A stretch of 62,466 nt of DNA, taken from NCBI GenBank assembly GCA_022785265.1, contig JALFQD010000279.1:1-62466 (forward strand), in the 5' to 3' direction. This document shows, piece by piece, positions 18,024-27,638 of the stretch (positions are counted from its first letter, which is position 1; each line of letters opens with the position of its first letter). The position numbers were made by a program, and so were the translations under genes. The stretch comes from Clostridium sp. (GTDB taxonomy: Bacteria; Bacillota; Clostridia; Clostridiales; Clostridiaceae). The notes under the pieces were generated by a model. It made no database searches. It was not told the origin of the DNA and saw nothing but the letters and a program-made list of their open reading frames with translations.

Positions 18024-18934
18024 TATCTATTTTCTTTAAGAGATTCTTTTATTATTAAGTCTAAAAGACCTGAGAAACTTATATTTCTTCCTGCTGCACT
18101 CTTTGGGAATAAGCTATTTTTAGTCATTCCTGGCAATGTATTAACTTCTAAAATATATGGAACTCCTTCTTTAGTTACAATCATATCTACTCTTGAATAT
18201 ACAGAACATTTTAGTGCTTTATAAGTTGCAAGTGCCATTTTTTCAACTTCTTTATGAAGGTTTTCTTCAAGCTCTACTACTACTTCAGATGCTCCTCCAT
18301 CTTTATATTTTGCCGTAAAATCAAAAAATTCAAATTCTGCACTTGGTTTTATTGCAATTACAGGGAACATTTCTCCTGCAAGTATTGGGCATGTTATTTC
18401 ATCACCTTTTATGAATTTTTCTATCATAACTTCAGTGTCCCATTCAAATCCTGCCTTAACAGCTTCTTCTATCCCACTTTCTTCTTTTATTATAAAGGTT
18501 GCTACACTTGAGCCTCCATGAGTAGGCTTAACTACTACTGGATATCCCATTTCTTCTATTTTCTTATAATCTATTTCTTCTACTGATTTTACATTTATCC
18601 AAGGTGCTGTTCTAATTCCTGCTGCCTTTAAAAGACTTTTTGTTACATCCTTATCCATACAAGCTGCACTACTTAAAGGACCACATCCTGAATAGGCAAT
18701 CCCTAAAGTTTGTAAAACAGATTGAACAGTTCCATCTTCTCCAAATTGACCATGTAATGCAAGTAGAGCAAAATCTATTCCTTTTACTTTAGTTACTATA
18801 TCTTCTTTTTTATCTATAACAATAGGTACTACCTCATATTTGCTTTTATCTATATTTTCAATTATTGAATTTCCACTTTGAAGTGATATTTCTCTTTCAG
18901 AAGAAATTCCACCCATAACAACACCAATTTTCAT
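18023..18934 (-). CDS. ddl: D-alanine--D-alanine ligase
   Basis: This enzyme joins two D-alanines for peptidoglycan precursors. The 303-residue protein shows the N-terminal [14 protein letters not shown], the [10 protein letters not shown] loop, the ATP-grasp segment [15 protein letters not shown] and the C-terminal metal/ligand motif [16 protein letters not shown]. The start ATG follows AGGAGG. It is coupled to the Nudix gene through a one-base stop/start overlap. Confidence 0.93.
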   Translation of the reverse strand: MKIGVVMGGISSEREISLQSGNSIIENIDKSKYEVVPIVIDKKEDIVTKVKGIDFALLALHGQFGEDGTVQSVLQTLGIAYSGCGPLSSAACMDKDVTKSLLKAAGIRTAPWINVKSVEEIDYKKIEEMGYPVVVKPTHGGSSVATFIIKEESGIEEAVKAGFEWDTEVMIEKFIKGDEITCPILAGEMFPVIAIKPSAEFEFFDFTAKYKDGGASEVVVELEENLHKEVEKMALATYKALKCSVYSRVDMIVTKEGVPYILEVNTLPGMTKNSLFPKSAAGRNISFSGLLDLIIKESLKENR

Positions 18935-19041
18935 AATTATATCCTCCTATAGCTTATTTACAAGCTTTATTATTCTATATTTTTATTTGATAATTCTATT
19001 TCATATTATTATACTATTATAAAAATCCTATTTATAATAGT

Positions 19042-19074
19042 ACCACTAGCTTTAAAAATTTTATTACTAGTGGT
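19042..19074 (-). terminator. Hairpin after nth
   Basis: ACCACTAG and CTAGTGGT form an 8-bp stem 22 nt past the nth stop. The following T-run on the minus strand is weak, so terminator function is likely but not certain. Confidence 0.5.
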
Positions 19075-19095
19075 TTACTTTATATTTATAAAATT

Positions 19096-19734
19096 TTATT
19101 TTTTAAGAGTTAATTCTTTTCTATATTTACACAAATGATCTAAAGGACACTCTTCACACTTTGGTTTTCTTGCTATGCAACATCTTCTTCCATGAAAAAT
19201 CAAAAGATGATGGGTAAGAGACCATTCTTTTTTTGGAAGTTCTTTTTGAAGCTGTTTTTCTACTTCCAAAACATTTTCAGAATCTGCTAACCCAAGTCTA
19301 TTAGATACTCTAAAAACATGTGTATCTACTGCTATGGATGGAACGTTAAAAGCATTTGATAAAACTACATTGGCAGTTTTTCTTCCTGCTCCTGCTAATG
19401 TAGTTATCTCTTCCATGGTTTTAGGAACTTCTCCATTAAAATTATCCTTTAATTGATGACACATTAATATTAAATTTTTAGCCTTATTTCTATATAACCC
19501 TATCTCTCTTATTCTTTCTTCAAGCTCCTCATTGGTAAGCTTTAAAAAAGAATCTACATCTGGATAATCTTTAAATAACCCTTCTGTAACCTGATTTACC
19601 TTTTTATCTGTTGTTTGTGCAGATAAAATTGTTGCAACTAAAAGCTGAAATGGTGTTTCATAATTTAACTCACACTTTGCATCTGGATACGTTTCTTTTA
19701 AAATATCTAATATTTCTTTTGTTCTTTTTTTCAT
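19096..19734 (-). CDS. nth: Endonuclease III
   Basis: This DNA glycosylase/AP lyase removes oxidised pyrimidines. The 212-residue protein has ATILSAQTTDKKVNQVT, the helix-hairpin-helix GAGRKTANVV with catalytic Lys, and VDTHVFRVSNRLGL with the catalytic Asp. The iron-sulfur cluster loop C-X6-C-X2-C-X5-C (CIARKPKCEECPLDHLC) is intact. It begins directly at the end of the acyltransferase gene, so the two share a transcript. Confidence 0.95.
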   Translation of the reverse strand: MKKRTKEILDILKETYPDAKCELNYETPFQLLVATILSAQTTDKKVNQVTEGLFKDYPDVDSFLKLTNEELEERIREIGLYRNKAKNLILMCHQLKDNFNGEVPKTMEEITTLAGAGRKTANVVLSNAFNVPSIAVDTHVFRVSNRLGLADSENVLEVEKQLQKELPKKEWSLTHHLLIFHGRRCCIARKPKCEECPLDHLCKYRKELTLKK

Positions 19735-20439
19735 TTATTTATATACACCTCTATATTTTTCTGGCAATAAATCCGCTATTGATTTCATTAAAGTATACAT
19801 ACATCTATCATCATAATCATGTTTATTTTCACCCTCTTCTTTCTTTGGAAGTTCAACAGGGTCTCCAAACTTAACAACCACATCTGACTTATTCCAAGTT
19901 TCAGCACCCATATCTCCTGAAGTATTAACTGGTAATAATATATCTGTTCCACTCATTCCTATTGGAATTATTTTTGCTTTTGTAAGCCTTGCAAAAAGTA
20001 GTATTCCCCTTTTTCCTTCAATCATAGCCCCTGTCCTACTTCTTGTTCCTTCTGGGAAAATTAATATATTATTTCCATCTTTAATAGCTTTAACTATTTT
20101 TGTTATAGAATCCTTATCTGGAGAATTAGGCTTTATTTCTATTTTCTTAACTAGCATTGCCCCTAAACGAGTTGTAGAATCATTATCAAGCTTTACTCCT
20201 GCTATAAAATATGGGTCATACTTTTCTTTTAATATTTTATTTAAAACAAGTCCATCAGAATTACTTAAGTGATTACATATGAATATTTTTGTTCCCTCTA
20301 CTTTATCTACTTTATCAAAATCTTCTACTACAACGTTAGCATACTTTTTTAAATATCTTTCCACAATTATTTTTGCAACAAATAAAACTAAACCTTCTGG
20401 AAGACTAGATATTACTTTAATAGCTAATGGTGATAACAT
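19735..20439 (-). CDS. plsC: 1-acyl-sn-glycerol-3-phosphate acyltransferase
   Basis: This is a PlsC-type membrane-associated acyltransferase of phospholipid synthesis. The catalytic H-X4-D motif is NHLSNSDG and the phosphate-binding motif is FPEGTRSRTG; a third block, IIPIGMSGTD, is present. The start is ATG at 20439, where AAAGGGG is well placed; an in-frame ATG 36 nt further up lacks a site. It runs directly into nth with no gap. Confidence 0.85.
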   Translation of the reverse strand: MLSPLAIKVISSLPEGLVLFVAKIIVERYLKKYANVVVEDFDKVDKVEGTKIFICNHLSNSDGLVLNKILKEKYDPYFIAGVKLDNDSTTRLGAMLVKKIEIKPNSPDKDSITKIVKAIKDGNNILIFPEGTRSRTGAMIEGKRGILLFARLTKAKIIPIGMSGTDILLPVNTSGDMGAETWNKSDVVVKFGDPVELPKKEEGENKHDYDDRCMYTLMKSIADLLPEKYRGVYK

Positions 20440-20569
20440 TATTTTTACCCCTTTCTTATACTTTTTTATGAACACATTTATTATATGCTAGTTAAAATTA
20501 GAAGTCTATATAATTATATTAAACTTTATTATTCCTTTAATAATTTGTAAATATATATGAAATTTTCTA

Positions 20570-20610
20570 AAAAAATAAGCTAACAATATTTATTAATAAT
20601 ACTGTTAGCT
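20570..20610 (-). terminator. Terminator after cysE
   Basis: AGCTAACAGTATT pairs with AATATTGTTAGCT on the minus strand and is followed by TATTTTTTT. It closes the cysK-cysE transcript. Confidence 0.8.
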
Positions 20611-20618
20611 CTTATACT

Positions 20619-21203
20619 TTATATAACCATATCATTATATATTTTTTGTTTTTTTCCTCTTAATGTTGTTATCTCTACAATTTGCTTATTTGTTCTTACA
20701 ATATTTCTTGCAGAAATTCCAACCGCTGTTGCATTTGGAGGTACATCCTTAAGAACTACTGAATTGCTACCTATTTTAGCATTGTCTCCAATTTTTATTG
20801 GTCCAAGAACCTTTGCTCCTGCTCCAATAAGAACCCCATTACCAACAGTAGGATGCCTTTTTCCTTTATCTTTTCCAGTTCCTCCTAAAGTTACCCCATG
20901 ATATAGCATAACATCATCACCAATTTCTGTTGTTTCACCTATAACAACTCCCATTCCATGGTCTATAACTAATCCTCTTCCTATGGTTGCTCCAGGATGA
21001 ATTTCTATTCCAGTAAAAAACCTTGATATTTGAGAGATAAGTCTTGCTATAAAAAAACATTTATGCTTATAAAAAAAATGTGCAATTCTATATGCTATTA
21101 AAGCATGAATACATGGGTATAAAAGAAAAACTTCTATTTTACTTCTTGCTGCTGGGTCATTATCTAACACTCTTTGTAACTCATAATTAAGATTTTTAAA
21201 CAA
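20619..21203 (-). CDS. cysE: Serine O-acetyltransferase
   Basis: This enzyme acetylates serine for cysteine synthesis. The 194-residue protein has an N-terminal helical part ([20 protein letters not shown]) and a left-handed beta-helix with hexapeptide repeats, including [32 protein letters not shown] and [19 protein letters not shown]. The start is TTG at 21203 after AAAGGGG. It follows cysK by 27 nt and shares the upstream cysteine T-box. Confidence 0.93.
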   Translation of the reverse strand: MFKNLNYELQRVLDNDPAARSKIEVFLLYPCIHALIAYRIAHFFYKHKCFFIARLISQISRFFTGIEIHPGATIGRGLVIDHGMGVVIGETTEIGDDVMLYHGVTLGGTGKDKGKRHPTVGNGVLIGAGAKVLGPIKIGDNAKIGSNSVVLKDVPPNATAVGISARNIVRTNKQIVEITTLRGKKQKIYNDMVI

Positions 21204-21230
21204 ATTTCACAACCCCTTTTATTAATTTAT

Positions 21231-22139
21231 TTAATTAAATATTCCTATTGAAATATATTTTTCACCACCATCTGGTGCTATTGCAAGAACCTTTTTACCT
21301 TTACCTATCTTTTTAGCAATTTGCATAGCTACATATATGGCTGCTCCTGAAGATATTCCTAGTAATATTCCTTCTTTATCTACAAATTCCTTTGCTGTTT
21401 TTATAGAATTTATATCTGAAACAGTTATAACTTCATCAATAACACTTTCATCATATATTGAAGGAATAAATCCTGCACCTATTCCTTGTATATTATGTGC
21501 TCCTGGTTTTCCTCCACTTATTACTGCTGATGTTTTTGGTTCAATTGCTACTACTTTTATATTTTTATTTTTTTCTTTAAGCTTTTTAGCAACTCCAACA
21601 ATTGTTCCACCAGTTCCAACTCCTGCAACTACATAATCTAAATCACTTAAATCTTCATAAATTTCTTCTGCTGTAGTTTCATAATGTTTTTTAGTATTTG
21701 CTTCATTTTCAAACTGTTGAGGAATAAAATATCCTTCTTTATCTTTATATTCTAATGCTTTTTCAATTGCTCCTTGCATCCCCTTACTTCCTTCTGTTAA
21801 AATAAGTTCTGCTCCATAAGCTTTTATTAAATCTCTTCTTTCTTTACTCATTGTTTCAGGCATAACTATTATAACTTTATATCCTTTTACTCTTCCTATA
21901 AATGCAAGACTTATTCCAGTATTTCCACTTGTTGGTTCAACTATTGTATATCCTTTTTTTAATAATCCTTTTTTCTCAGCATCTTCTATCATTCCTAATG
22001 CTGCTCTATCTTTAGTACTTCCACCTGGATTAAATTTTTCAAGCTTTACATAAACTTCTGCACTATTTTCATCTACCATATTATTAACTTTTACTATAGG
22101 TGTTTTTCCAATTAAATCCAATACTCCATTATAAATCAT
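21231..22139 (-). CDS. cysK: Cysteine synthase (O-acetylserine thiol-lyase)
   Basis: This PLP enzyme makes cysteine from O-acetylserine and sulfide. The 302-residue protein has the PLP lysine Lys43 in NPGGSTKDRAA, the TSGNTG loop at about 69-74, GVGTGGTIVGVAKKL and the C-terminal GISSGAAI. The start ATG follows AAGGAG. It is first in a two-gene operon with cysE, so both steps of serine-to-cysteine conversion are co-regulated by the T-box leader. Confidence 0.95.
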   Translation of the reverse strand: MIYNGVLDLIGKTPIVKVNNMVDENSAEVYVKLEKFNPGGSTKDRAALGMIEDAEKKGLLKKGYTIVEPTSGNTGISLAFIGRVKGYKVIIVMPETMSKERRDLIKAYGAELILTEGSKGMQGAIEKALEYKDKEGYFIPQQFENEANTKKHYETTAEEIYEDLSDLDYVVAGVGTGGTIVGVAKKLKEKNKNIKVVAIEPKTSAVISGGKPGAHNIQGIGAGFIPSIYDESVIDEVITVSDINSIKTAKEFVDKEGILLGISSGAAIYVAMQIAKKIGKGKKVLAIAPDGGEKYISIGIFN

Positions 22140-22442
22140 ATTATTTCTCCTTCTAATTATAATTTTTAATAATTAACTCAAAAAAAAATTCGTCCTATAA
22201 AAAATATATAGAGACGAATATTATTCGCGGTTCCACTCTAATTGGATTAAAAAATCCCAACTTAAAGTCAAATACTAAACTTAAAAATTTAATATTTTAT
22301 CACTATAACGGGCGAACCCGGGGAATCCTACTTTAGTTCAAATTCCAACTCAAAAGGGCACTTCACATAAATTATGGATAAAAAGCTTTCAGCTTTGCTT
22401 TTTTCTCTGTATTCCTCCTAAATGCTACTTTTCTTTTTCTAA
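22140..22442 (-). promoter_or_regulatory. Cysteine-specific T-box leader of cysK-cysE
   Basis: The 393-nt gap before cysK holds a T-box. The T-box signature AGAGTGGAACCGCG is at 22239-22226. Its UGGA would pair with a tRNA ending UCCA, and tRNA-Cys characteristically has discriminator U73. Stem I runs from about 22420 to 22330, with ACAGAGA and a candidate specifier TGC in GTGAAGTGCCC. The terminator is ATTCGTC/GACGAAT at 22219-22188 followed by a T-run at 22187-22180; the antiterminator uses the T-box and the same 5' arm. Uncharged tRNA-Cys should allow read-through. Confidence 0.88.
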
Positions 22443-22478
22443 GTTTTTAATTTATTTACTCTGTTTAGTTTTAATATT

Positions 22479-22506
22479 ATTATATTCCATTGTTCTTTTT
22501 TGTCAA
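22479..22506 (-). promoter_or_regulatory. Promoter of the cysK T-box transcript
   Basis: Consensus TTGACA (22506-22501) and TATAAT (22484-22479) are 16 nt apart on the minus strand, about 40 nt upstream of stem I of the T-box. Confidence 0.75.
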
Positions 22507-22532
22507 TATAATTGATTTATGTTTTTTGTTAA

Positions 22533-23804
22533 TTAATTTTTATACTTCATTAAATTATTTTTCTTTTTCCATAATGGATATAATACCTCATCTATTATAT
22601 CATGTATTTGCACAACACCCACTAATCTTCCTTCCTCATCTATAACTGCTGTTAATAGTAAGTTATATTTTATAGCTAATTCTGTTAAATTATCAATTGT
22701 ATCTTCATGCTTTACTGTCGATATATTTTCTTCCATAATTTCTTTTAAAGGTGTAGAAGAATCCTTTAATAATAAGTCTTTTAATATTACTAATCCTTTT
22801 AATTTATCCTCCTCATCAGTTACATATATATAATGCATACATTCTTCATCAGGCTCCATTTCTTTTAATATATCAATAGCTTCACCAACTGTTACTGTCT
22901 GTCTAAAAGATATAAAGTCAGTAGACATTATACTACCTGCTGTTTCATCTTCATATTTTAATAGTTCCTTAACCTCTTCGGCATCATCTTGTTCAAGATT
23001 AACTAAAACCTTCTCTCTATCTTCTCCTTCAAGTTCTTCTAAAAGGTCTGCAATTTCATCATTTCCCATATTTTCAAGAAGTTCTGCTGTTTTTGTTTCT
23101 GAAAGGTCTTTTATGATGCTTCCTTTAACATCATCCTCCATCTCCTCAAAGGTATCTGCTGCTAAATCTTCATCAAGAGATTCAAATAATTGCTTTCTTG
23201 AACCTTCATCAAGTTCTTCTAAAATATCTGCCAAATCTGCTGGATGTAAAGTTGAAAGTTTTTTATATGAATCTGATAGTTGAAGATTATTATTTATCAT
23301 TTCAAGTGATTCAACATCATCCCAAGTAAGTATTTTATCTTCATATTCTTTATTAATCATTTTATAAAGAAATCTGCCAAATCCCTCTAAGCCTTTTCTT
23401 CTAAATCTAGCAAGAGGGCCTGTTTCAACTGCTACTACTCTATATTCTCCTGCTATTTCTGCAATACTTAAATCATTAACTCTAACAACCTTTTTCCCAT
23501 TAATATCTACTATCTTTTTATCTAGAAGATGTTCAGATAAAAGATAGGTATAGGTTCTTGGAAGTATCTCTCTGCTTCCTACTGTTTTTATTACTATCTT
23601 TCCATTATCATCATATACTCCAATACTCCTAAATTCATAATGAAATATAGAACCATCTTTTTTCACATTATATCCTATTGCCCTAGGATAACCTTCATCT
23701 GTGCTAACATAAATATCCTTAAGTTCTCCTAATACATCATTAAACTCATCATAAATTTTTTTACCAAGTATTTGAGAATATAAAAATACAGATAATCTTT
23801 TCAT
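22533..23804 (-). CDS. PRC-barrel / MgtE_N / CBS-domain protein without a transport domain
   Basis: This 423-residue soluble protein has a PRC-barrel-like N-terminus in two halves (about 8-60 and 95-135: LGKKIYDEFNDVLGELKDIY, DKKIVDINGKKVVRVNDL). A helical MgtE_N domain follows (about 175-270: LHPADLADILEELDEG, DEIADLLEELEGEDREK), then a CBS pair (about 285-400: GSIMSTDFISFRQTVTVGEA, IMEENISTVKHED). It ends after the second CBS domain with no membrane helices, so it has the Mg-sensing half of MgtE but no channel. It may gate a separate metal transporter elsewhere. It lies behind a long structured leader. Confidence 0.8.
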   Translation of the reverse strand: MKRLSVFLYSQILGKKIYDEFNDVLGELKDIYVSTDEGYPRAIGYNVKKDGSIFHYEFRSIGVYDDNGKIVIKTVGSREILPRTYTYLLSEHLLDKKIVDINGKKVVRVNDLSIAEIAGEYRVVAVETGPLARFRRKGLEGFGRFLYKMINKEYEDKILTWDDVESLEMINNNLQLSDSYKKLSTLHPADLADILEELDEGSRKQLFESLDEDLAADTFEEMEDDVKGSIIKDLSETKTAELLENMGNDEIADLLEELEGEDREKVLVNLEQDDAEEVKELLKYEDETAGSIMSTDFISFRQTVTVGEAIDILKEMEPDEECMHYIYVTDEEDKLKGLVILKDLLLKDSSTPLKEIMEENISTVKHEDTIDNLTELAIKYNLLLTAVIDEEGRLVGVVQIHDIIDEVLYPLWKKKNNLMKYKN

Positions 23805-24000
23805 ACTAATTCTCCTCCTTATTTTCTTCTAAGGAGGAAATCTTTAAGTAAATAACTTTGGCTTCCTTCTTAGAAGATTATTCAGTTTTGGATTGTCTAT
23901 TCGTTCAGGTCCAGCCTCCATTATTTACACCGCCTTCTTTATCATAAAATTAGCAGACCTACACTCTTTATAGTCTGCCTACTTACCTTCTTATATATTA
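23805..24000 (-). promoter_or_regulatory. Structured leader able to sequester the RBS (candidate riboswitch)
   Basis: On the minus strand a bulged hairpin (CAGAC/GUCUG core, 23979-23949) is followed by a long-range helix GUAAAUAAU (23928-23920) with GUUAUUUAC (23856-23848). Inside this helix are a GGCU/AGCC helix and a CUUC-UAA-GAAG hairpin. Downstream, CCTCCTTA (23837-23830) is exactly complementary to TAAGGAGG (23821-23814), the ribosome binding site. CTTCTAAGAAGGAA (23876-23863) can instead pair, with one mismatch, with TTCCTCCTTAGAAG (23840-23827) and free the site. These two exclusive states fit a translational switch. I do not recognise the aptamer as M-box, TPP or another common class. 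Confidence 0.6.
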
Positions 24001-24083
24001 TATTATAATACCTTTAAAAGGCAACAAATTATTTTATTTTTAAATATTATTTTACAATGACTTATACTTATATTCTTGTTTTA

Positions 24084-24112
24084 TTGATACAAAAATCTTA
24101 CTGTGTTAAAAT
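24084..24112 (+). promoter_or_regulatory. Promoter of rpe-ygiQ
   Basis: TTGATA (24084-24089) and TAAAAT (24107-24112) are 17 nt apart. An ATG at 24103 falls between these boxes, which rules it out as the rpe start. Confidence 0.6.
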
Positions 24113-24150
24113 TGTGTTTAGTAAATATTTTTAATTTAAGGAGAATGAAA

Positions 24151-24792
24151 ATGAAATTTATTTTACCATCAATTTTATCTGCTGATTTTGCAAATTTAGG
24201 TGCTCAAGTAAAAGAACTTGAAGATAATGGAATAGAAATAGTACATATAGATATTATGGATGGACACTTTGTTCCTAATATATCTTTTGGATTTCCTGTA
24301 ATGAAATCTTTAAGACCAATTACAAAAATGACTTTTGATGTACACTTAATGATTGAAAATCCTGCAAATTATATAGAAGAGTTTGTTAAAAGTGGTGCTG
24401 ATATGATTACTGTTCATTTAGAAGGAAATAACCATATTCATAGATTAATACAAAATATTAAGTCTTATAATGTAAAGGCTGGGATTGCTATAAATCCTGG
24501 AACACCTGTTGCATCATTAAAGCATTTACTTTCAGACCTAGATTTAGTTTTAGTAATGGGAGTTAATCCAGGCTTTGGTGGACAATCATTAATACCTTTC
24601 ACTATTGATAAAGTTAGAGAATTAGATGCTATAAGAAAAGCTGAAAACTTAAATTTTAAAATAAGTGTTGATGGAGGTATAAAAAGCACAAACTATAAAG
24701 AAATGCTAGAAGCTGGTGCTGATATGCTTGTTGCTGGTTCTGATATATTTAAAAACAATGCAATACAAGATAACATAAATAGTTTTAAATAG
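24151..24792 (+). CDS. rpe: Ribulose-phosphate 3-epimerase
   Basis: This enzyme interconverts ribulose 5-phosphate and xylulose 5-phosphate in the pentose phosphate pathway. The 213-residue TIM barrel has [25 protein letters not shown] with metal-binding His and Asp, [19 protein letters not shown] and SVDGGI. The start is ATG at 24151, 7 nt after AAGGAG. It precedes ygiQ by 16 nt. Confidence 0.93.
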   Translation: MKFILPSILSADFANLGAQVKELEDNGIEIVHIDIMDGHFVPNISFGFPVMKSLRPITKMTFDVHLMIENPANYIEEFVKSGADMITVHLEGNNHIHRLIQNIKSYNVKAGIAINPGTPVASLKHLLSDLDLVLVMGVNPGFGGQSLIPFTIDKVRELDAIRKAENLNFKISVDGGIKSTNYKEMLEAGADMLVAGSDIFKNNAIQDNINSFK

Positions 24793-24808
24793 AAATGGAG
24801 TTAATATA

Positions 24809-26731
24809 ATGAATTTAGCTAAAGATTTTTTACCTATTAGCAAAGAAGATTTAAAAAAGAGAAATATAGACCAATTAGATTTTATAATAGTAACTGGAGA
24901 TGCTTATGTTGACCATCCTTCTTTTGGAACAGCTATCATTGGAAGGACTTTGGAATCTCAAGGCTTTACAGTTGGTGTTATTCCTCAACCAAGATGGGAT
25001 AGTGTTGAAGATTTTAAAAAGCTAGGAACTCCTAAATATGCCTTCTTAGTTAATTCAGGTAATATAGATTCTATGGTCAATCACTATACTGCTGCAAAAA
25101 AGAAAAGACATGATGATTTATATTCCCCTGGTGGAAAATCTGGCTTTAGACCTGATAGGGCAGTTATTGTTTATTGTAATAAAATAAGAGAAGCTTTTAA
25201 AGATATTCCTATAATAATAGGAGGAATTGAAGCAAGTCTTAGAAGGTTTGCTCATTATGATTATTGGTCTGATAAAGTAAGAAGAAGTATTTTATTAGAT
25301 TCTAAAGCTGACCTTTTAAGCTATGGAATGGGTGAAAAAACAACAATTCAAATAGCTGAAATGTTTAAATATGGTTCAAAAATAAGTGATATGACTGATA
25401 TTAGAGGAACATGTTATGTAACTAAAAATATTGATAATCTTTCAAACTATATAGAAGTTCCATCTTTTGAAGAAGTATCAACAGATAAAAAAGCTTATGG
25501 AGAAGCTTATAAAGACGAATATTATGAACAAGATTCTATAAGAGGTCACATGATAGTTCAAAAACATGGTGATAGATATTTAGTTCAAAATCCTCCTCAA
25601 GTTCCTTTAACTAATGAGGAAATGGATTTTACTTATAATCTTCCATTTATGAGAACTTATCATCCAATATATGAAGCTGCTGGTGGAATACCTGCAATAC
25701 AAGAAGTTAAATTTTCAATTACAAGTCATAGAGGATGTTATGGTTCATGCTCTTTTTGTGCCTTGACCTTCCACCAAGGAAGAGTTATTCAAACAAGAAA
25801 TGCAGATTCAATTGTTGATGAGGCTAAGCTATTAACAAAACTTCCTGACTTTAAAGGATATATTCATGATGTAGGAGGTCCTACTGCTAATTTTAGGCAT
25901 AGAGCCTGCAAAATTCAAATAGAACATGGAACTTGTAAAAATAGACAATGTATGTTTCCAAGTCCTTGCAAAAATCTTATTATAGACCATAAGGAATATT
26001 TATCTGTTTTAAGAAGAGTACGTTCTATAGAAGGAGTTAAAAAAGTATTTGTTCGTTCTGGTATAAGATATGATTATTTAATACATGATAAGGATGATAC
26101 CTTCTTTAAAGAACTTTGTAAATATCATATAAGTGGTCAGCTTAAGGTTGCTCCAGAACATGTTACTCCTAGAGTTTTAGCACAAATGGGCAAACCAACT
26201 AGAGAAGTTTATGATAAGTTTGTACAAAAATACTTTGATATAAATAAAAAGATTAATAAAAAACAATTTTTAGTTCCTTATCTTATGTCTTCTCACCCTG
26301 GTTCTGACTTAAATGCTGCAATAGAGCTTGCACAATATGTAAAAAAAATGGGCTATACTCCTGAACAGGTTCAAGACTTCTATCCAACACCTGGAAGTCT
26401 TTCAACTACAATATATTATACTGGATTTAATCCATTAACAGGCGAAAAAGTATATACTCCTAAAACTCAAGAAGAAAAAAATATGCAAAGAGCTCTTATA
26501 CAATTTGCTGTTCCTAAAAATTATGAAATTGTGAAGAAAGCACTTATTAAAGCTGGAAGAACAGACTTAATAGGTAATGGTAAAGATTGTCTTATCCCAG
26601 CTAATCCTCCAAGACATAGCAATAACAATTATAAAAGTGCAAATAAATCTGATAAAGTTAAACCTTCTAATAATCAGATTAAAAAGAAACCTTCAAGTCA
26701 TAGTAAAAAAGCTAAAAATAAAAAAAAATAA
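24809..26731 (+). CDS. YgiQ family radical SAM protein
   Basis: This 640-residue protein belongs to the YgiQ/UPF0313 group. It has an N-terminal B12-binding-like region ([20 protein letters not shown]), the radical SAM cluster motif CYGSCSFC at about 311-318, and extra conserved cysteines ([12 protein letters not shown]). A lysine-rich tail occupies the last ~45 residues. The substrate of the family is not established. It follows rpe closely and is probably co-transcribed with it. Confidence 0.9.
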   Translation: MNLAKDFLPISKEDLKKRNIDQLDFIIVTGDAYVDHPSFGTAIIGRTLESQGFTVGVIPQPRWDSVEDFKKLGTPKYAFLVNSGNIDSMVNHYTAAKKKRHDDLYSPGGKSGFRPDRAVIVYCNKIREAFKDIPIIIGGIEASLRRFAHYDYWSDKVRRSILLDSKADLLSYGMGEKTTIQIAEMFKYGSKISDMTDIRGTCYVTKNIDNLSNYIEVPSFEEVSTDKKAYGEAYKDEYYEQDSIRGHMIVQKHGDRYLVQNPPQVPLTNEEMDFTYNLPFMRTYHPIYEAAGGIPAIQEVKFSITSHRGCYGSCSFCALTFHQGRVIQTRNADSIVDEAKLLTKLPDFKGYIHDVGGPTANFRHRACKIQIEHGTCKNRQCMFPSPCKNLIIDHKEYLSVLRRVRSIEGVKKVFVRSGIRYDYLIHDKDDTFFKELCKYHISGQLKVAPEHVTPRVLAQMGKPTREVYDKFVQKYFDINKKINKKQFLVPYLMSSHPGSDLNAAIELAQYVKKMGYTPEQVQDFYPTPGSLSTTIYYTGFNPLTGEKVYTPKTQEEKNMQRALIQFAVPKNYEIVKKALIKAGRTDLIGNGKDCLIPANPPRHSNNNYKSANKSDKVKPSNNQIKKKPSSHSKKAKNKKK

Positions 26732-26747
26732 TATAAATTAAAAGTAA

Positions 26748-26797
26748 AGGCTATACATAATCAACTTAAAATTATTATGTATAGCCTACATTTTATT
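26748..26797. terminator. Bidirectional terminator between converging genes
   Basis: AGGCTATACATAA pairs with TTATGTATAGCCT, with T-rich tracts on both sides. It can end ygiQ from the left and the membrane-protein gene from the right. Confidence 0.75.
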
Positions 26798-26803
26798 ATT
26801 TAA

Positions 26804-27610
26804 TTACCATCTTCCTAACCCTAAAATTTTAAGAAAATCAGTTTTATTAATTAAATATCTTTTTAGATTTTTTTCTGGTTCTTGGAAAATAACTTCTTCA
26901 CTAAAAGTATCTGTATTTTCTGGATTATCTTTTTCGAATTCCATCATATGACATTTTCCACTTAAAGTAACATATTCAGGCTTATAACTTGATATTGCAA
27001 TAAAAATAAACATTATATACATAATTGTCGCTTGATTTAATCCAGTAAAAGCATATACTATTATATCTTTAATTTCAGGCTGAAATTCTGGAGATAAAAC
27101 TGCTAAGTATAAGAAAAGAGTTGTTATTGTAAACATGGATAAAACTCTAAAAACATATCCAAATAAAATTTCAAAATCAAATAATTTATCTTTTATTAAC
27201 CCTTCATCCAAAAGATTTCTTTTTATAGATAGCCTTTGCTGAGTTATTGCCATATTTATATTCTTATCTCCATTTGCAAATCTTAATCTTTTTGCCTCTC
27301 CATTAAAAAAATTATAAATAAGCTTTTCTGCTTTATTTAAACTATAAAAATTCACATTTTTATTTGATAAAAATATTCCAAGCCTTCCTTCTACTGAAGT
27401 TATATATTGATAAACATATAGTTTATATCCATAATATTTTATAAAATCAGAATTTTTTTCCTTTGAATTATGTTTTAAAATAATATACTCTTCATTACTT
27501 ATTTTTCTTATATCCTTACATTCATATTTTTTTCTTTTTTTAACTTGATAATTTATAAATGCAATTATATTAAAATAAACAACTAGAACTAAAAAAATAT
27601 ATAACTCCAT
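26804..27610 (-). CDS. Membrane protein of unknown function
   Basis: I do not recognise this 268-residue protein. It has an N-terminal helix (about 3-20) followed by a basic stretch, a soluble region (about 30-150) and a pair of membrane helices (about 153-170 and 186-206), then a ~60-residue C-terminal tail. The topology leaves two soluble segments that could face the cytoplasm. It lies 28 nt downstream of a lipid kinase gene on the same strand, so a membrane-lipid context is possible. Confidence 0.6.
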   Translation of the reverse strand: MELYIFLVLVVYFNIIAFINYQVKKRKKYECKDIRKISNEEYIILKHNSKEKNSDFIKYYGYKLYVYQYITSVEGRLGIFLSNKNVNFYSLNKAEKLIYNFFNGEAKRLRFANGDKNINMAITQQRLSIKRNLLDEGLIKDKLFDFEILFGYVFRVLSMFTITTLFLYLAVLSPEFQPEIKDIIVYAFTGLNQATIMYIMFIFIAISSYKPEYVTLSGKCHMMEFEKDNPENTDTFSEEVIFQEPEKNLKRYLINKTDFLKILGLGRW

Positions 27611-27638
27611 TCTTTCTACCTTTCTTAACTCATAACTG

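Noticed and set aside
23805..24000. M-box (ykoK) magnesium riboswitch
   Set aside because: The characteristic M-box strings, as I remember them, do not occur. I therefore describe it as an unassigned structured leader.
26804..27610. Assignment of the 268-residue membrane protein to a DUF2207-type family
   Set aside because: The topology is only loosely similar and no motif could be matched with confidence, so it is left unnamed.
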